From the NCBI GenBank assembly GCA_033064195.1, contig JARBJD010000612.1, forward strand, positions 1-29,082: DNA of 29,082 nt, read 5' to 3'. Shown here piece by piece: positions 1 to 10,860 of the stretch (position 1 is the first letter of the stretch; every line of letters begins with the position of its first letter). Under the pieces are notes generated by a model. It was not told the origin of the DNA and did no database searches. It saw only the letters and a list, made by a program, of their open reading frames with translations. A program made the translations under genes and the position numbers. The DNA is from Blattamonas nauphoetae. Lineage: Eukaryota; Preaxostyla; Oxymonadida.

Positions 1-289
1 GGATCCGATCGTCCCAGTGGATGTGGGGAAAGACAACTCGAACACGCCCTTAAATCGGAAGCGAACAGCATCTCAACAATCCAATTTAACGTTCCATTTG
101 GGATACTCGTCACCACCGCGATTCACGGGCTCTTCCAAGCTGAGCAGGCCATCGGATGGGAAGATCGGATCAAAAGAACTGTCATAGCGACAAGACACAT
201 CCACCCTGTCCTCAATCAAGGAGGCTAGAAGGAAGAAAGTAGATGACAGACTTTATGCTTGTCCTCTCTTGCCATCGAATGCTCTTTGA
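1..289 (+). pseudogene. Mirror copy of the heptad-repeat gene's 3' end
   Basis: This is the left-arm counterpart of 12685-12974. The frame starting at base 1 reads well (around IQFNVPFGILVTTAIHGLF) but stops about 20 codons early compared with the right arm, because a GGG run is GG here. The heptad array and everything upstream of it are absent, since the window begins here. It is either a truncated duplicate or an artefactual copy, and not an independent gene. Confidence 0.6.
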
Positions 290-716
290 GTTTTGATGTT
301 GATTGAATTCACATTGTTTTTCTCCAACGCTTTTCCTCATCTCAAGTTGTATGAATTTTGATTGAAATGCCGTATTTCAGACATTCTCTGGAACGATGAG
401 TATCGACTTAAAATCGAGAAGTATGGTCGGATCTCATCTTCGAACAACTGAAACAAGTCATCCACACAGCATATCATGTCGCAGTAGAGAGAGTGCGTCG
501 AGCACTTGATTTCACAAAATAACAGTCGTTGGACGCCAATTTCCACAGTTCGTTACTTAAGTTTCATGACATCTTCACGCATTTTTTTACTCTTTCACTA
601 AATCTTCTTCCTTCTCATCATTCGATCTCGCAGCATAGATCCACCAGCTACAAGCCAACAAGAAACGAACAAGAAGTGGAATAAGTGTACTCGGTGTTCT
701 GCGACACTGGTCAAGA

Positions 717-2063
717 GTGACTATCTTAACCAATGACACCCAGCCTTCCAAGATCTTTTGCATCTGTGGAGTCAGGAATAAAATTGAAGACCATCTGTTT
801 TCTGAGGTACTGAGAGACATGGACCTTACCATCATCCATGCCGCCTCAATCCCTCAGCTCACAGACTTCATCAGATTGTTCAAGGAAACAATGAAGACAG
901 ACTGCCTTTAAACAATTGTTGCGATTTGGGACGATCTGCTCAGTGTGACGTCCAAGACTTGTACAAAAGTTACTGATGCGAATCTGTCTGTCATCATTCC
1001 TGACAAAACATGGGTAGGCTTTGATCACAGCAAAGCACTATTGACTCTCATATCTTCGTTTTTCATCCAACTAATCGACGTTCACCTCAAATTGTCGAAG
1101 TTGTGGAACCAATCACACAAGACTAGAAAGGCGTCTCAACAGGCGTTTTCAAGGTGCCGGTCGAATCTTCTGTAAAACAGATTGACGCCACCTTCAATTG
1201 CTGCACTTTTACCAAGGCGGGGAGTGTCTCCTGTCTCGAATGCATCGTTCTCTGCTGCTCCTCTTCGCACCAAAAATCGTCTTAAATTGTTGTACTCTTA
1301 TTTGGAGAGGATCATCATCTTCTGCAAAAATAATTGATACCTTGGTCGGAACCAATCAGGATCATCTCTATCTTGGCGATCATCCAATTTTACAAATGCA
1401 ACAGGCTCAGCCTTATCTCTTTCGCAATTCTCATCTGGAGTTCTTCCAACATTCAATCTGCTTGATGTTGGATTGGGAAGCGAGGACCCTTCACCACTCG
1501 AACGCGCACTCGCACAACTTCTCAACGGAACAGGAGTCCAGATTGTCGCAATTTTTTCTATGTTTTTCGTGAGATAAGAACGATATCTCCTTCACCTATG
1601 TCCTTCGTTCATCGTTCACTGACTTCCTAAGCTTCAGAAAACAAAGCCACCCTAAACAAGCAGCTGCTCGGCTCTGGATTCGATGTTTCATCGTCTCTCT
1701 CACCCCATACTCCCTGTCCACATCCTCCCTTTCCCAGTTCAATTTCTTCCATCACACCCACCCTCTCGACCACTCCCTCCCCAACTTCGCCCTTTCACCA
1801 AACATCTTCATTTCCGATTGAAAAATCTCCATTGGTCGAGATATATCGTATTATCGGACTCGGAAGTTCAATTTCTCTAAGTGTCCTATTAGTCACTTCT
1901 GGAGGTCAGATGCCCACCCAGTTCGTGAACACATCTCCACAACCAGGAAGCAGATCACGGACGTCTCAATCAACGTGGATCACTCTATATACCCATTAAC
2001 TGTTTGTTTCCCATCTGTGTGTGGAATTTACCTTCCTCAGGAGAATGGCAACCACATCCTTGA
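717..2063 (+). pseudogene. Left-arm copy of unrecognised gene (mirror of 10861-12235)
   Basis: This is the collinear mirror of the minus-strand block in the right arm, starting at the same ATG (residues MTILTNDTQPSK). The reading frame is broken more often than in the right arm. Short peptides shared by both copies, such as VLRDMDLTIIHAA and FNLLDVGLGSEDPSPLE, show which strand is coding. Function is unknown. Confidence 0.45.
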
Positions 2064-2421
2064 GACTGCCCTCCTCCTCGTCTTGAGGTCATATACTCGG
2101 TTGATTTTTCAATGGACATTATCTTATGTTGGAGATATCAAAACTATGATGAGTTGAAGTGTCATTTCCAACTCGACCACTTCATCTTCGAATATTCACC
2201 AATGTGGACTCCTGTCGTCACTCCGTCAACACCTGTTCACCAATGCTGTCATATACAGCAAACACATATCATCAAGAGGATCATGCCGGAGTGTGAACGA
2301 GTTTGGAACCATCTTGAACTGAAACTCGTCGCTCAAGGTCCGTAACGAACACGGAACCCACATCAACCATTTCAACAGAAAGTAATGTCCAGGGTCAGAA
2401 CGAAGGGAACAGATATTACAA

Positions 2422-2594
2422 GTTGTGGGATGGGGAGGATAGCTGCGAAAAGTTGTGGGATGGGGAGGATAGCTGCGAAAAGTTGTGGGATGGGGAGGAT
2501 AGCTGCGAGTTGTGGGATGGGGAGGATAGCGAAAAGTTGTGGGATGGGGAGGATAGCTGCGAAAAGTTGTGGATGGGGAGGATAGCTGCAACAA
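2422..2594. repeat. 30-bp minisatellite, left-arm copy
   Basis: There are six tandem units of about 30 bp with core GGGATGGGGAGGATAGCTGC. Unit lengths are irregular (about 30, 30, 27, 27, 30 and 29 bp), whereas the right arm has uniform 30-bp units. The missing bases are the A run in one unit and TGC in another. Confidence 0.9.
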
Positions 2595-2724
2595 GTGTGG
2601 GATGGGGAGAGCCGAGATAGCTCGACGTTGATACGGGAGACAAGAGAACAGGGAGAGACTGGAAAAGAAGATGAAGTGATCTTGAAATCAAATTTGTCTG
2701 TTCTGAAAAGGAGAGTTTGTTTGT

Positions 2725-3540
2725 TCAGGAAGATGCCTCTTCCTCAAGTATGTTCAGTGCCTTTCCGAGGGCATTGGTCAACTCAGATAGTTGATCTGTT
2801 CGTTCTTCCTTCATTTTCTTTCTTGTTTAGGATTTCCTGATTCAATCCGGATTGCCCTCACTTCAATTCGGGATGACGAATGGATGAATGGAGATGGAAG
2901 GAGAGTTGTTCGATTGGGTTTCCATGTGAGACTCGATTGTCAGAGATCTGCACAGTGGACAAGTTCTGTCCCGACATTGAATGTGGAATGAACGGTGGAG
3001 ATGGAATCGATGGAACAGATATCGGAGGAAGAGAGGGAACATGATGGATTGGAGTTTGTTTCGCTCTGGAATATGGTTGATATCGTGGACGTGGATACTT
3101 GTGACAGTACTGCGTGAAAAGAGTATTCAATTCCCTCTTCAGAAAGGGATGGTTTACTGTTTGCAACGATTACACTCTGCATTGCGAGAGCTTCGGAGGA
3201 CAAATGGGATCGGAATGGTGTCTTGGTTCTTGTGGTTTGGCTGAAACCTCGTTCAGGCAGAACTGATGTTAGTTGAACAAGGCAATCTTCGAGTGAAAAT
3301 TCGGGGATAGAGCTGTTGATTGGTCTGGGATTGAAGAAAGACTGCAACTCGATGATGGGTACTCAGAGGAAAGAGGACTGGCGAGTTGATCATTTCCTTG
3401 AACGAATGGAACTCCGATTTGATAGTTGGGAGTTGGATTAGACTGACGGCGGACTTGTATCGTTCCAGAAGAGAAAGGAAAGCCTCTTTCGATGGCTTTC
3501 TCTTACGATCAAGAGAGCCAAAGAGAAGATAGATAGGCAT
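2725..3540 (-). pseudogene. Left-arm copy of plus-strand block 9361-10188
   Basis: This is the mirror of the unrecognised gene at 9361-10188. It has the same start (MPIYLLFGSLDRKRKPSKE) and the same TGA end after LEEEASS. The frame changes several times, at different places from the right arm, so neither copy is intact throughout. The family is unknown. Confidence 0.45.
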
Positions 3541-4454
3541 GGGCAACAGTCAGTCAAAAGAGACCGAGCCCAGTCACCAAAATGAATCGAGTCAGTGACT
3601 CACCCCATAAGACAAATTCAAGAGGAATCCAGACCCAAAACGCTCCCTTTTCAATTTAACATCACTTTGATTGATCATCACCTTGTTTTCTTGGTTTTTC
3701 TTTCTCAAAAAGACGTTCACAATCTCCTTCTCTTTCAATCGCTTTTATGGTTTATCTTTCACATTTCACACTATTTTTAGAAATAGACTCATTTTCAGAT
3801 GAATCAAACGAATTTAGCCACAAGTCATCACTTCACCCCATACTTTTCTGAGAGTCACTTTGAGTCACTGATCCGCCCATGCAATCATGCAAATAGTCAC
3901 CAGACTGACTGGACTGTCCGATCTCCTTTCAACTGATACTCAGCGCGTGCATTGATCAGGTTTGGAATTCATTATTTTTTACGTTTTTTCGCTATTTGAC
4001 AAAGGGACACCGATTTTGACAATCAGGAATCGCACACCCAAACTGATGATCCGTATAGATAATAAGGGTAACACTATCATTTGATACTTCTGTATGCTAT
4101 CTTGATCTGCATTAGTCATGTTTGATTCTCAGAACATCTCCAGTCTCTTCTTGACCAGCCCAACAGAGCACCGTCTCACTCGTAACTATTGACAGTATTG
4201 TGTCCTCAACAACTTCAAGGTTGCTCAACAAAGTATTTTAATGAGAATATTGACAATATTCTCTGCTCAGTCAATCAACGTATCTCACTCAATATTGACA
4301 GTGATTGAACTCAACCAAAGATCTCGACAAAATCTTGACTCATGTCAACATCGTTCCTCATTTCAACAAGAAATGGTATACTGTGAAAAACTTTTGCTTT
4401 TGTGGTTCCCTTCGATGCCCCATCTTTTGCATCTTTCTTTCTTCAATGACCCAT
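3541..4454. other. AT-rich intergenic stretch, left arm
   Basis: No convincing coding frame. It is the mirror of 8437-9360. It holds a cluster of AGTCA-type motifs near 3540-3600 and 3820-3930, and AT-rich runs between them. Confidence 0.5.
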
Positions 4455-5340
4455 TCAGTTTGATCTTCGCGGTTTCTCCCTAATGTACCACTTAATTGCA
4501 GCTTTGTTCATCCTTTTCTCGACTTCTTCGTCTCTCATCTTTCTCTCTTCACATAGTCTCACAAGCTTCGCCAGGCACTCACCATTTCTATCATTGTATG
4601 ATGAGGAAGAGAAACTGTGCCGTTGATGGAAGAATACAGCTCTACTCTTTTCCCAAACATGACCCCACTCTGAAAATAACATCCTCTTCCCTCGCAACGT
4701 GTCCCTCAACACTGAACGATCAGGTGGGAAAAATGTCATGATTACTTGTAGACGGTTCATCCCCATTTGTTCCAACGAAAGTGTATTCTGATTGTGCAAA
4801 CCATCACTCTTCATTTCATGTGCAGACAGGTGTGTTCGTCGCTGGAGCAAATTATTAACTTCGGAAGTTCTTTTTCTTCTTCCTTGTTATTATTTTCTCA
4901 TTTATTTGTTCCGTCGCATGATTGTGTGTTTCCTTCTTTTCAGCCGATTCATGGATCACCGTGATCCACACCGCGTTGTTGATGGAATCTCGTCTTCGAG
5001 TTGACGCGCATCTCCTCCGTGGATGAGCAAGAACAGCCCGAATTGCATCTTGTTTGTTTGCTTCAAAACCATCAGCTCCACGTTGAACCTGTTAAATCCG
5101 TGTTCGTCCCACTTCTGTCGCAGATTGGCCGACAACATTCCTGCCCAGTTTTGGCTCCGAATGTGATGAATTGACTGAAATGAGGACTCGAATGAGATGA
5201 CCATTCGATGAGCCTGATCCTTTGGCTGTCGTTTCTGTTACTCTCGCCATCTTCAATACGATCCTTTCGACGCAACAACCCACGATCGTCCAAAAGTGAT
5301 GCTGTCGTGATTGGCGTTGTAATATTCGTCCCAAGGTAAG
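4455..5340 (-). pseudogene. Left-arm copy of plus-strand block 7539-8436
   Basis: This is the mirror of 7539-8436. Here the left arm is the better copy at the 3' end: one frame of 131 codons runs from about 4850 to the TGA at 4455. It includes a charged helical end around LVRLCEERKMRDEEVEKRM. The right arm loses this frame midway. The family is not recognised. Confidence 0.45.
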
Positions 5341-5399
5341 CAATTCTCGTTTTATCCCTCATTCTTAAGCTCTTCGGTTTCACCCATTCACAAGCTGAG

Positions 5400-6030
5400 T
5401 TCGGACCTTCATCCCTCAAACAATCGTCTCTTCAGAAATAAAGATCTCTCTCTCCAAGCAATCTCTGATACTCAAATTTCAGGCCAGATTGAAGAGGCGG
5501 CAACATTGCTTGAAGTCGTTACTTCGTTACTATCACTCAGCAACGTTGAGATGCTCATCGATGCAGATTTCGATTGATACGCTTCTAGAATCATCACGCA
5601 TCAAGATTCAGAGTTCTATCCTGGACTTTGGAAGGAATTCACCTAATTCGTCGCTGATAGGGCAGGATGACACTAATCGACATCATCATCAACGCTCGCC
5701 CCGATCCTGGAAGTGATGGACTTGTCCACGCAGACACCCACCTGACCATGGCCAAGTGTCCCACAGAACGTGTTTGTTGGTCTGTCTCCAATATTTGGTC
5801 CATGTTCGTCCTCTGTGGAAATCTCACTTTCCATCTTCGCTAATATCGACCACGCAGTCCCTCTGCCTGGAGTCTTCGCCCGCTCCCCTGTTCTCCACCT
5901 CTTCGATCACATCGCTCAAGGCTCACTCCACATCTTCTCCTCTTCGACATGGTGAACGGTTCAGGATCGCTCTCTCAATCGACGAAACTCACGATTCAGG
6001 TGAGGTCGTTGACTTTCCCCACGATGTCCA
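5400..6030 (+). pseudogene. Left-arm copy of inner block 6801-7485
   Basis: This is the mirror of the inner minus-strand block. Shared peptides include ISGQIEEAATLLEVVTSLL and VFVGLSPIFGPCSSSVEIS. The frame is interrupted more often than in the right arm, and similarity decays towards 6030. Confidence 0.4.
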
Positions 6031-6843
6031 TGCGAAGAACAGACCAGACAAAGGCCGATGCTGGGCTGGCTGAAACACACGAAGACAGTGGATAGCGTCT
6101 GATTGGGCCTGACTCGTTCGAGCGGTGATGATGCTGTGGCTGAGGAACGCGAGGGACGAGAGGTGATGATTTCTGTGACGAGGGCCAACGAGATGAGTTT
6201 GTCCACCTTATATTGCTCTTCGATGATGATTCTGTTCTGTCTTGTGTCTCAGCCATGTACGCCGGTTCCGTTCCGAATTGTGGGGATGGTCGCTTCTTCC
6301 TCGCTCCGCCTTCCCATCCTCTCCTTCGCCACTCCCAACACTCCCCCCGCCTCTCCTTTCGACCTTCCTCCCGACCAGCCGACACAGCCCTCCCTCACCC
6401 AGCACGCCACACAACAGTAGCCTTCCCAATCCGAGTCGCAGCTGCTGTTTGTGTTCAACCTGTATCGAGCGAGGGAGTTCGCTCGCGACGAAGACAGAAT
6501 GGGGAGTTCTCAGCCACTCGACACTCCACCCGAAGGAGAGCGAGGAGACACGCCGAGCGAGAGGAAAGGGAATGCGAAGGTGACAGCGGACGAAGCGTTC
6601 GTGCTTCTGCAGAATCTGATCGGAATAGGGCATGATGTTAGCTTGTCTGCTTCTCATCTTTTCTCAGCAACTTCAACTGGACAGACTGATCTCTCGTTGG
6701 CCCAGCGTCTGAAATTAATACACACTCCAGATTGGAGTGTTCATCGGTGACCGAGTGTTGTTGAATGAGAGCCGTCCACGTTATTTCAGGTTCTTCGGTG
6801 TTAGTTGAGAGCATATCGCATTTGATAGTCTGTTATTCGCATA
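6031..6843. other. Spacer between the inverted-repeat arms
   Basis: About 0.8 kb separates the arms. I looked for palindromic pairing around its midpoint (about 6436) and found none beyond an isolated 8-bp palindrome near 6438-6445, so this is a true loop sequence and not the continuation of the arms. It is more GC-rich than the arms and holds a plus-strand coding-like frame at 6103-6750. Confidence 0.7.
6103..6750 (+). CDS. Unrecognised reading frame in the palindrome spacer
   Basis: One frame runs for 216 codons and is interrupted only by a TAG at 6418-6420; it ends at a TGA. The first half is rich in Pro, Ser and Thr with a hydrophobic stretch near codons 35-60. The second half is charged and then helical, around DEAFVLLQNLIGIG and SLAQRLKLI, which looks like real protein. 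I do not recognise a family. The TAG may lie in a short intron, since the bases before it resemble a 3' splice site (CAACAG then TAG). It could also be a sequence error or a read-through codon. The start is uncertain because the N-terminal part may belong to another exon. Confidence 0.35.
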
Positions 6844-7485
6844 GGACATCGTGGGAAAGCAACGACCTCACCTAAAATCGGAGCATTCGTGATTGTAGCG
6901 AAGATATCGTTGAACACGTTCACCATCGTCGAAGAGGTGAGAATTGTGGAGTGTGCCTTGAGCGATGTGATCGAAGAGGGTTGGAGAACAGGTGGGCTTG
7001 GCGAATAAGGCAGAGGGACTGCGTGGTCGATATTAGCGAAGATGGAAAGTGAGATTTCCACAGAGGACGAACATGGACCAAATATTGGAGACAGACCAAC
7101 AAACACGTTCTGTGGGACACACTTGGCCATGGTCAGGTGGGTGTCTGCGTGGACAAGTCCATCACTTCCAGGATCGGGGCGAGCGTTGATGATGATGTCG
7201 ATTAGTGTCATCCTGCCCCTATCAGCGACGAATTAGGTGAATTCCCTTCCAAAGTCCAGGATAGAACTCTGAATCTTGATGCGTGATGATTCTAGAAGCG
7301 TATCAATCGAGAAATCTGCATCGATGAGCATCTCAACGTTGCTGAGTGATAGTAACGAAGTAACGACTTCAAGCAATGTTGCCGCCTCTTCAATCTGGCC
7401 TGAAATTTGAGTATCAGAGATTGCTTGGAGAGAGATCTTTATTTCTGAAGAGACGATTGTTTGAGGGATGAAGGTCCGAACTCAG
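6801..7485 (-). CDS. Unrecognised helical protein, inner right arm
   Basis: A single frame runs from just after a TGA near 7485 down to a TAA at 6801, broken only by one internal TAA near 7212. The N-terminal half is leucine-rich and helical (EEAATLLEVVTSLLSLSNVE, LIDADFSIDTLLESS). The second half contains FVGLSPIFGPCSSS and ISLSIFANIDHAVPLP. The pattern resembles the repetitive helical proteins that are common in oxymonads, but I cannot name a family and see no catalytic motif. It is divergent from the block starting near 7539. The lack of an ATG near the 5' end suggests an exon or a partial gene. Confidence 0.4.
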
Positions 7486-7538
7486 CTTGTGAATGGGTGA
7501 AACCGAAGGAAGCTTAAGAATGAGGGATAAAACGAGAA

Positions 7539-8436
7539 TTGCTTGCAACGGGACGAATATTACAACGCCAATCACGACAGCATCACTTTTGGACGATCGT
7601 GGGTTGTTGCGTCGAAAGGATCGTATTGAAGATGGCGAGAGTAACAGAAACGACAGCCAAAGGATCAGGCTCATCGAATGGTCATCTCATTCGAGTCCTC
7701 ATTTCGGTCAATTCACATCACATTCGGAGCCAAAACTGGGCAGGAATGTTGTCGGCCAATCTGCGACAGAAGTGGGACGAACACGGATTTAACAGGTTCA
7801 ACGTGGAGCTGATGGTTTTGAAGCAAACAAACAAGATGCAATTCGGGCTGTTCTTGCTCATCCACAGGAGGAGATGCGCGTCAACTCGAAGACGAGATTC
7901 CCATCAACAACGCGGTGTGGATCACGGTGATCCATGAATCGGCTGAAAAGAAGGAAACACACAATCATGTGCGACGGAACAAATAAATGAGAAAATAATA
8001 ACAAGGAAGAAGAAAAGAACTTCGAAGTTAATAATTTGCTCCAGCGACGAACACACCTGTCTGCACATGAAATGAAGAGTGATGGTTTGCACAATCAGAA
8101 TACACTTTCGTTGGAACAAATGGGGATGAACCGTCTACAAGTAATCATGACATTTTTCCCACCTGATCGTTCAGTGTTGATGAGGGACACGTTGCGAGGG
8201 AAGAGGATGTTATTTTCAGAGTGGGGGTCATGTTTGGGAAAAGAGTGAGCTGTATTCTTCCATCAACGGCACAGTTTCTCTTCCTCATCATACAATGATA
8301 GAAATGGTGAGTGCCTGGCGAAGCTTGTGAGACTATGTGAAGAGAGAAAGATGAGAGACGAAGAAGTCGAGAAAAGGATGAACAAAAGCTGCAATTAAGT
8401 GGTACATTAGGGGAGAAACCGCGAAGATCAAACTGA
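7539..8436 (+). CDS. Unrecognised coding block, right arm
   Basis: Coding-like peptides follow one another on the plus strand. They include VLKMARVTETTAKGSG, RQKWDEHGFNRFNVELMVLK, a charged stretch ending near 8030, then TLSLEQMGMNRLQVIMTFF. The block ends at a TGA (8434-8436) after a basic, charged helix. The frame changes several times. The left-arm copy changes at other places, which favours sequence error over shared decay. Introns are possible in the Lys- and Glu-rich AT stretch near 7970-8035. No family is recognised and the 5' end is uncertain. Confidence 0.4.
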
Positions 8437-9360
8437 ATGGGTCATTGAAGAAAAGAAAGATGCAAAAAGATGGGGCATCGAAGGGGAACCACAAAAGCAA
8501 AAGTTTTTCACAGTATACCATTTCTTGTTGAGAAATGAGGAACGATGTTGACATGAGTCAAGATTTTGTCGAGATCTTTGGTTGAGTTCAATCACTGTCA
8601 ATATTGAGTGAGATACGTTGACTGAGCAGAGAATATTGTCAATATTCTCATTAAAATACTTTGTTGAGCAACCTTGAGATTGTTGAGGACACAATACTGT
8701 CAATAGTTACGAGTGAGACGGTGCTCTGTTGGGCTGGTCAAGAAGAGAGACTGGAGATGTTCTGAGAATCAAACATGACTAATGCAGATCAAGATAGCAT
8801 ACAGAAGTATCAAATGATAGTGTTACCCTTATTATCTATACGGATCATCAGTTTGGGTGTGCGATTCCTGATTGTCAAAATCGGTGTCCCTTTGTCAAAT
8901 AGCGAAAAAACGTAAAAAATAATGAATTCCAAACCTGATCAATGCACGCGCTGAGTATCAGTTGAAAAGGAGATCGGACAGTCCAGTCAGTCTGGTGACT
9001 ATTTGCATGATTGCATGGGCGGATCAGTGACTCAAAGTGACTCTCCAGAAAAGTATGGGGTGAAGTGATGACTTGTGGCTAAATTCGTTTGATTCATCTG
9101 AAAATGAGTCTATTTCTAAAAAATAGTGTGAAATGTGAAAGATAAACCATAAAAAGCGATTGAAAGAGAAGGGAGATTGTGAACGTCTTTTTGAGAAAGA
9201 AAAACCAAGAAAACAAGGTGATGATCAATCAAGAAGTGATGTTAAATTGAAAAGGGAGCGTTTTGGGTCTGGATTCCTCTTGAATTTGTCTTATGGGGTG
9301 AGTCACTGACTCGATTCATTTTGGTGACTGGGCTCGGTCTCTTTTGACTGACTGTTGCCC
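8437..9360. other. AT-rich intergenic stretch, right arm
   Basis: No coding frame stands out. The stretch lies between the TGA of one plus-strand block and the ATG of the next, so it probably holds the 3' end of the first and the promoter of the second. A TGACT motif cluster occupies its last 370 bp and is listed separately. Confidence 0.5.
8994..9353 (+). promoter_or_regulatory. TGACT motif cluster upstream of the 9361 start
   Basis: GTGACT or TGACT-type words recur about eight times: near 8994, 9027, 9037, 9067, 9301-9311, 9333 and twice near 9345-9353. The last copies lie immediately before the ATG at 9361, and two of them form a TGAGTCACTGACTC pair. This could be a transcription-factor site cluster. 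The inference rests on repetition and position alone. Confidence 0.3.
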
Positions 9361-10188
9361 ATGCCTATCTATCTTCTCTTTGGCTCTCTTGATCGTAAGA
9401 GAAAGCCATCGAAAGAGGCTTTCCTTTCTCTTCTGGAACGATACAAGTCCGCCGTCAGTCTAATCCAACTCCCAACTATCAAATCGGAGTTCCATTCGTT
9501 CAAGGAAATGATCATCAACTCGCCAGTCCTCTTTCCTCTGAGTACCCATCATCGAGTTGCAGTCTTTCTTCAATCCCAGACCAATCAACAGCTCTATCCC
9601 CGAATTTTCACTCTGACGAAGATTGCCTTGCTTGTTCAACCAACATCAGTTCTGCCTGAACGAGGTTTCCAGCCAAACCACAAGAACCAAGACACCATTC
9701 CGATCCCATTTGTCCTCCGAAGCTCTCGCAATGCAGAGTGTAATCGTTGCAAACAGTAAACCATCCCTTTCTGAAGAGGAATTGAATACTCTTTTCACGC
9801 AGTACTGTCACAAGTATCCACGTCCACGATATCAACCATATTCCAGAGCGAAACAAACTCCAATCCATCATGTTCCCTCTCTTCCTCCGATATCTGTTCC
9901 ATCGATTCCATCTCCACCGTTCATTCCACATTCAATGTCGGGACAGAACTTGTCCACTGTGCAGATCTCGACAATCGAGTCTCACACATGGAAACCCAAT
10001 CGAACAACTCTCCTTCCATCTCCATTCATCCATTCGTCATCCCGAATTGAAGTGAGGGCAATCCGGATTGAATCAGGAAATCCTAAACAAGAAAGAAAAT
10101 GAAGGAAGAACGAACAGATCAACTATCTGAGTTGACCAATGCCCTCGGAAAGGCACTGAACATACTTGAGGAAGAGGCATCTTCCTGA
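9361..10188 (+). CDS. Unrecognised charged protein, right arm
   Basis: The reading starts at ATG 9361 (MPIYLLFGSLDRKRKPSKE) and ends at TGA 10186-10188 after a helical tail (QLSELTNALGKALNILEEE). In between are a helical N-terminal region, a short segment around LNTLFTQYCHKYPRPRYQPY, and a Pro/Ser-rich stretch near 9870-9960. Coding similarity continues through about 275 codons, but the frame shifts at several points. Some shifts differ between the arms. I do not recognise a domain. The TGACT motif cluster sits directly upstream. It may be a real gene with uncorrected sequence errors, or a pseudogene. Confidence 0.4.
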
Positions 10189-10320
10189 ACAAACAAACTC
10201 TCCTTTTTCAGAACAGACAAATTTGATTTCAAGATCACTTCATCTTCTTTTCCAGTCTCTCCCTGTTCTCTTGTCTCCCGTATCAACACGTCGAGCTATC
10301 TCGGCTCTCCCCATCCCACA

Positions 10321-10500
10321 CTTGTTGCAGCTATCCTCCCCATCCCACAACTTTTCGCAGCTATCCTCCCCATCCCACAACTTTTCGCAGCTATCCTCCC
10401 CATCCCACAACTTTTCGCAGCTATCCTCCCCATCCCACAACTTTTCGCAGCTATCCTCCCCATCCCACAACTTTTCGCAGCTATCCTCCCCATCCCACAA
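10321..10500. repeat. 30-bp minisatellite, right-arm copy
   Basis: There are six head-to-tail 30-bp units, the last five identical, with core CTTTTCGCAGCTATCCTCCC. The unit is a multiple of three and has no stop in several frames, so it produces long spurious reading frames on both strands. It lies between the ends of two convergent coding blocks. Confidence 0.95.
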
Positions 10501-10860
10501 CTTGTAATATCTGTTCCCTTCGTTCTGACCCTGGACATTACTTTCTGTTGAAATGGTTGATGTGGGTTCCGTGTTCGTTTACGGACCTTGAGCGACGAGT
10601 TTCGGTTCAAGATGGTTCCAAACTCGTTCACACTCCGGCATGATCCTCTTGATGATATGTGTTTGCTGTATATGACAGCATTGGTGAACAGGTGTTGACG
10701 GAGTGACGACGGGAGTCCACATTGGTGAATATTCGAAGATGAAGTGGTCGAGTTGGAAATGACACTTCAACTCATCATAGTTTTGATATCTCCAACATAA
10801 GATAATGTCCATTGAAAAATCAACCGAGTATATGACCTCAAGACGAGGAGGAGGGCAGTC

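Larger units (their letters stand above)
2..6030 (+). repeat. Left arm of giant inverted repeat
   Basis: This stretch is the reverse complement of about 6844-12974. The outer 200 bp match almost base for base; for example positions 2-15 pair with 12961-12974. The arms stay collinear throughout, but this copy is about 100 bp shorter than the right one. Most differences I checked are one- to three-base losses here: a GGG run is GG, an AAAA run is AAA, and several 30-bp minisatellite units are shortened. Similarity falls sharply over the innermost 100 bp or so (about 5930-6060). The arm begins at the window edge, so its outer limit cannot be seen. It could be a real inverted duplication or a fold-back read artefact at a contig end. 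I saw no transposase, integrase, polymerase or capsid motif, so I do not call it a mobile element. Confidence 0.93.

Noticed and set aside
2226-2691. Frames through the left-arm minisatellite on both strands
   Set aside because: They result from a stop-free 30-bp repeat and have no support outside it.
6436-6447. Small palindrome GCAGCTGC near the spacer midpoint as the true centre of symmetry
   Set aside because: The flanking bases do not pair, so it is a chance 8-bp palindrome.
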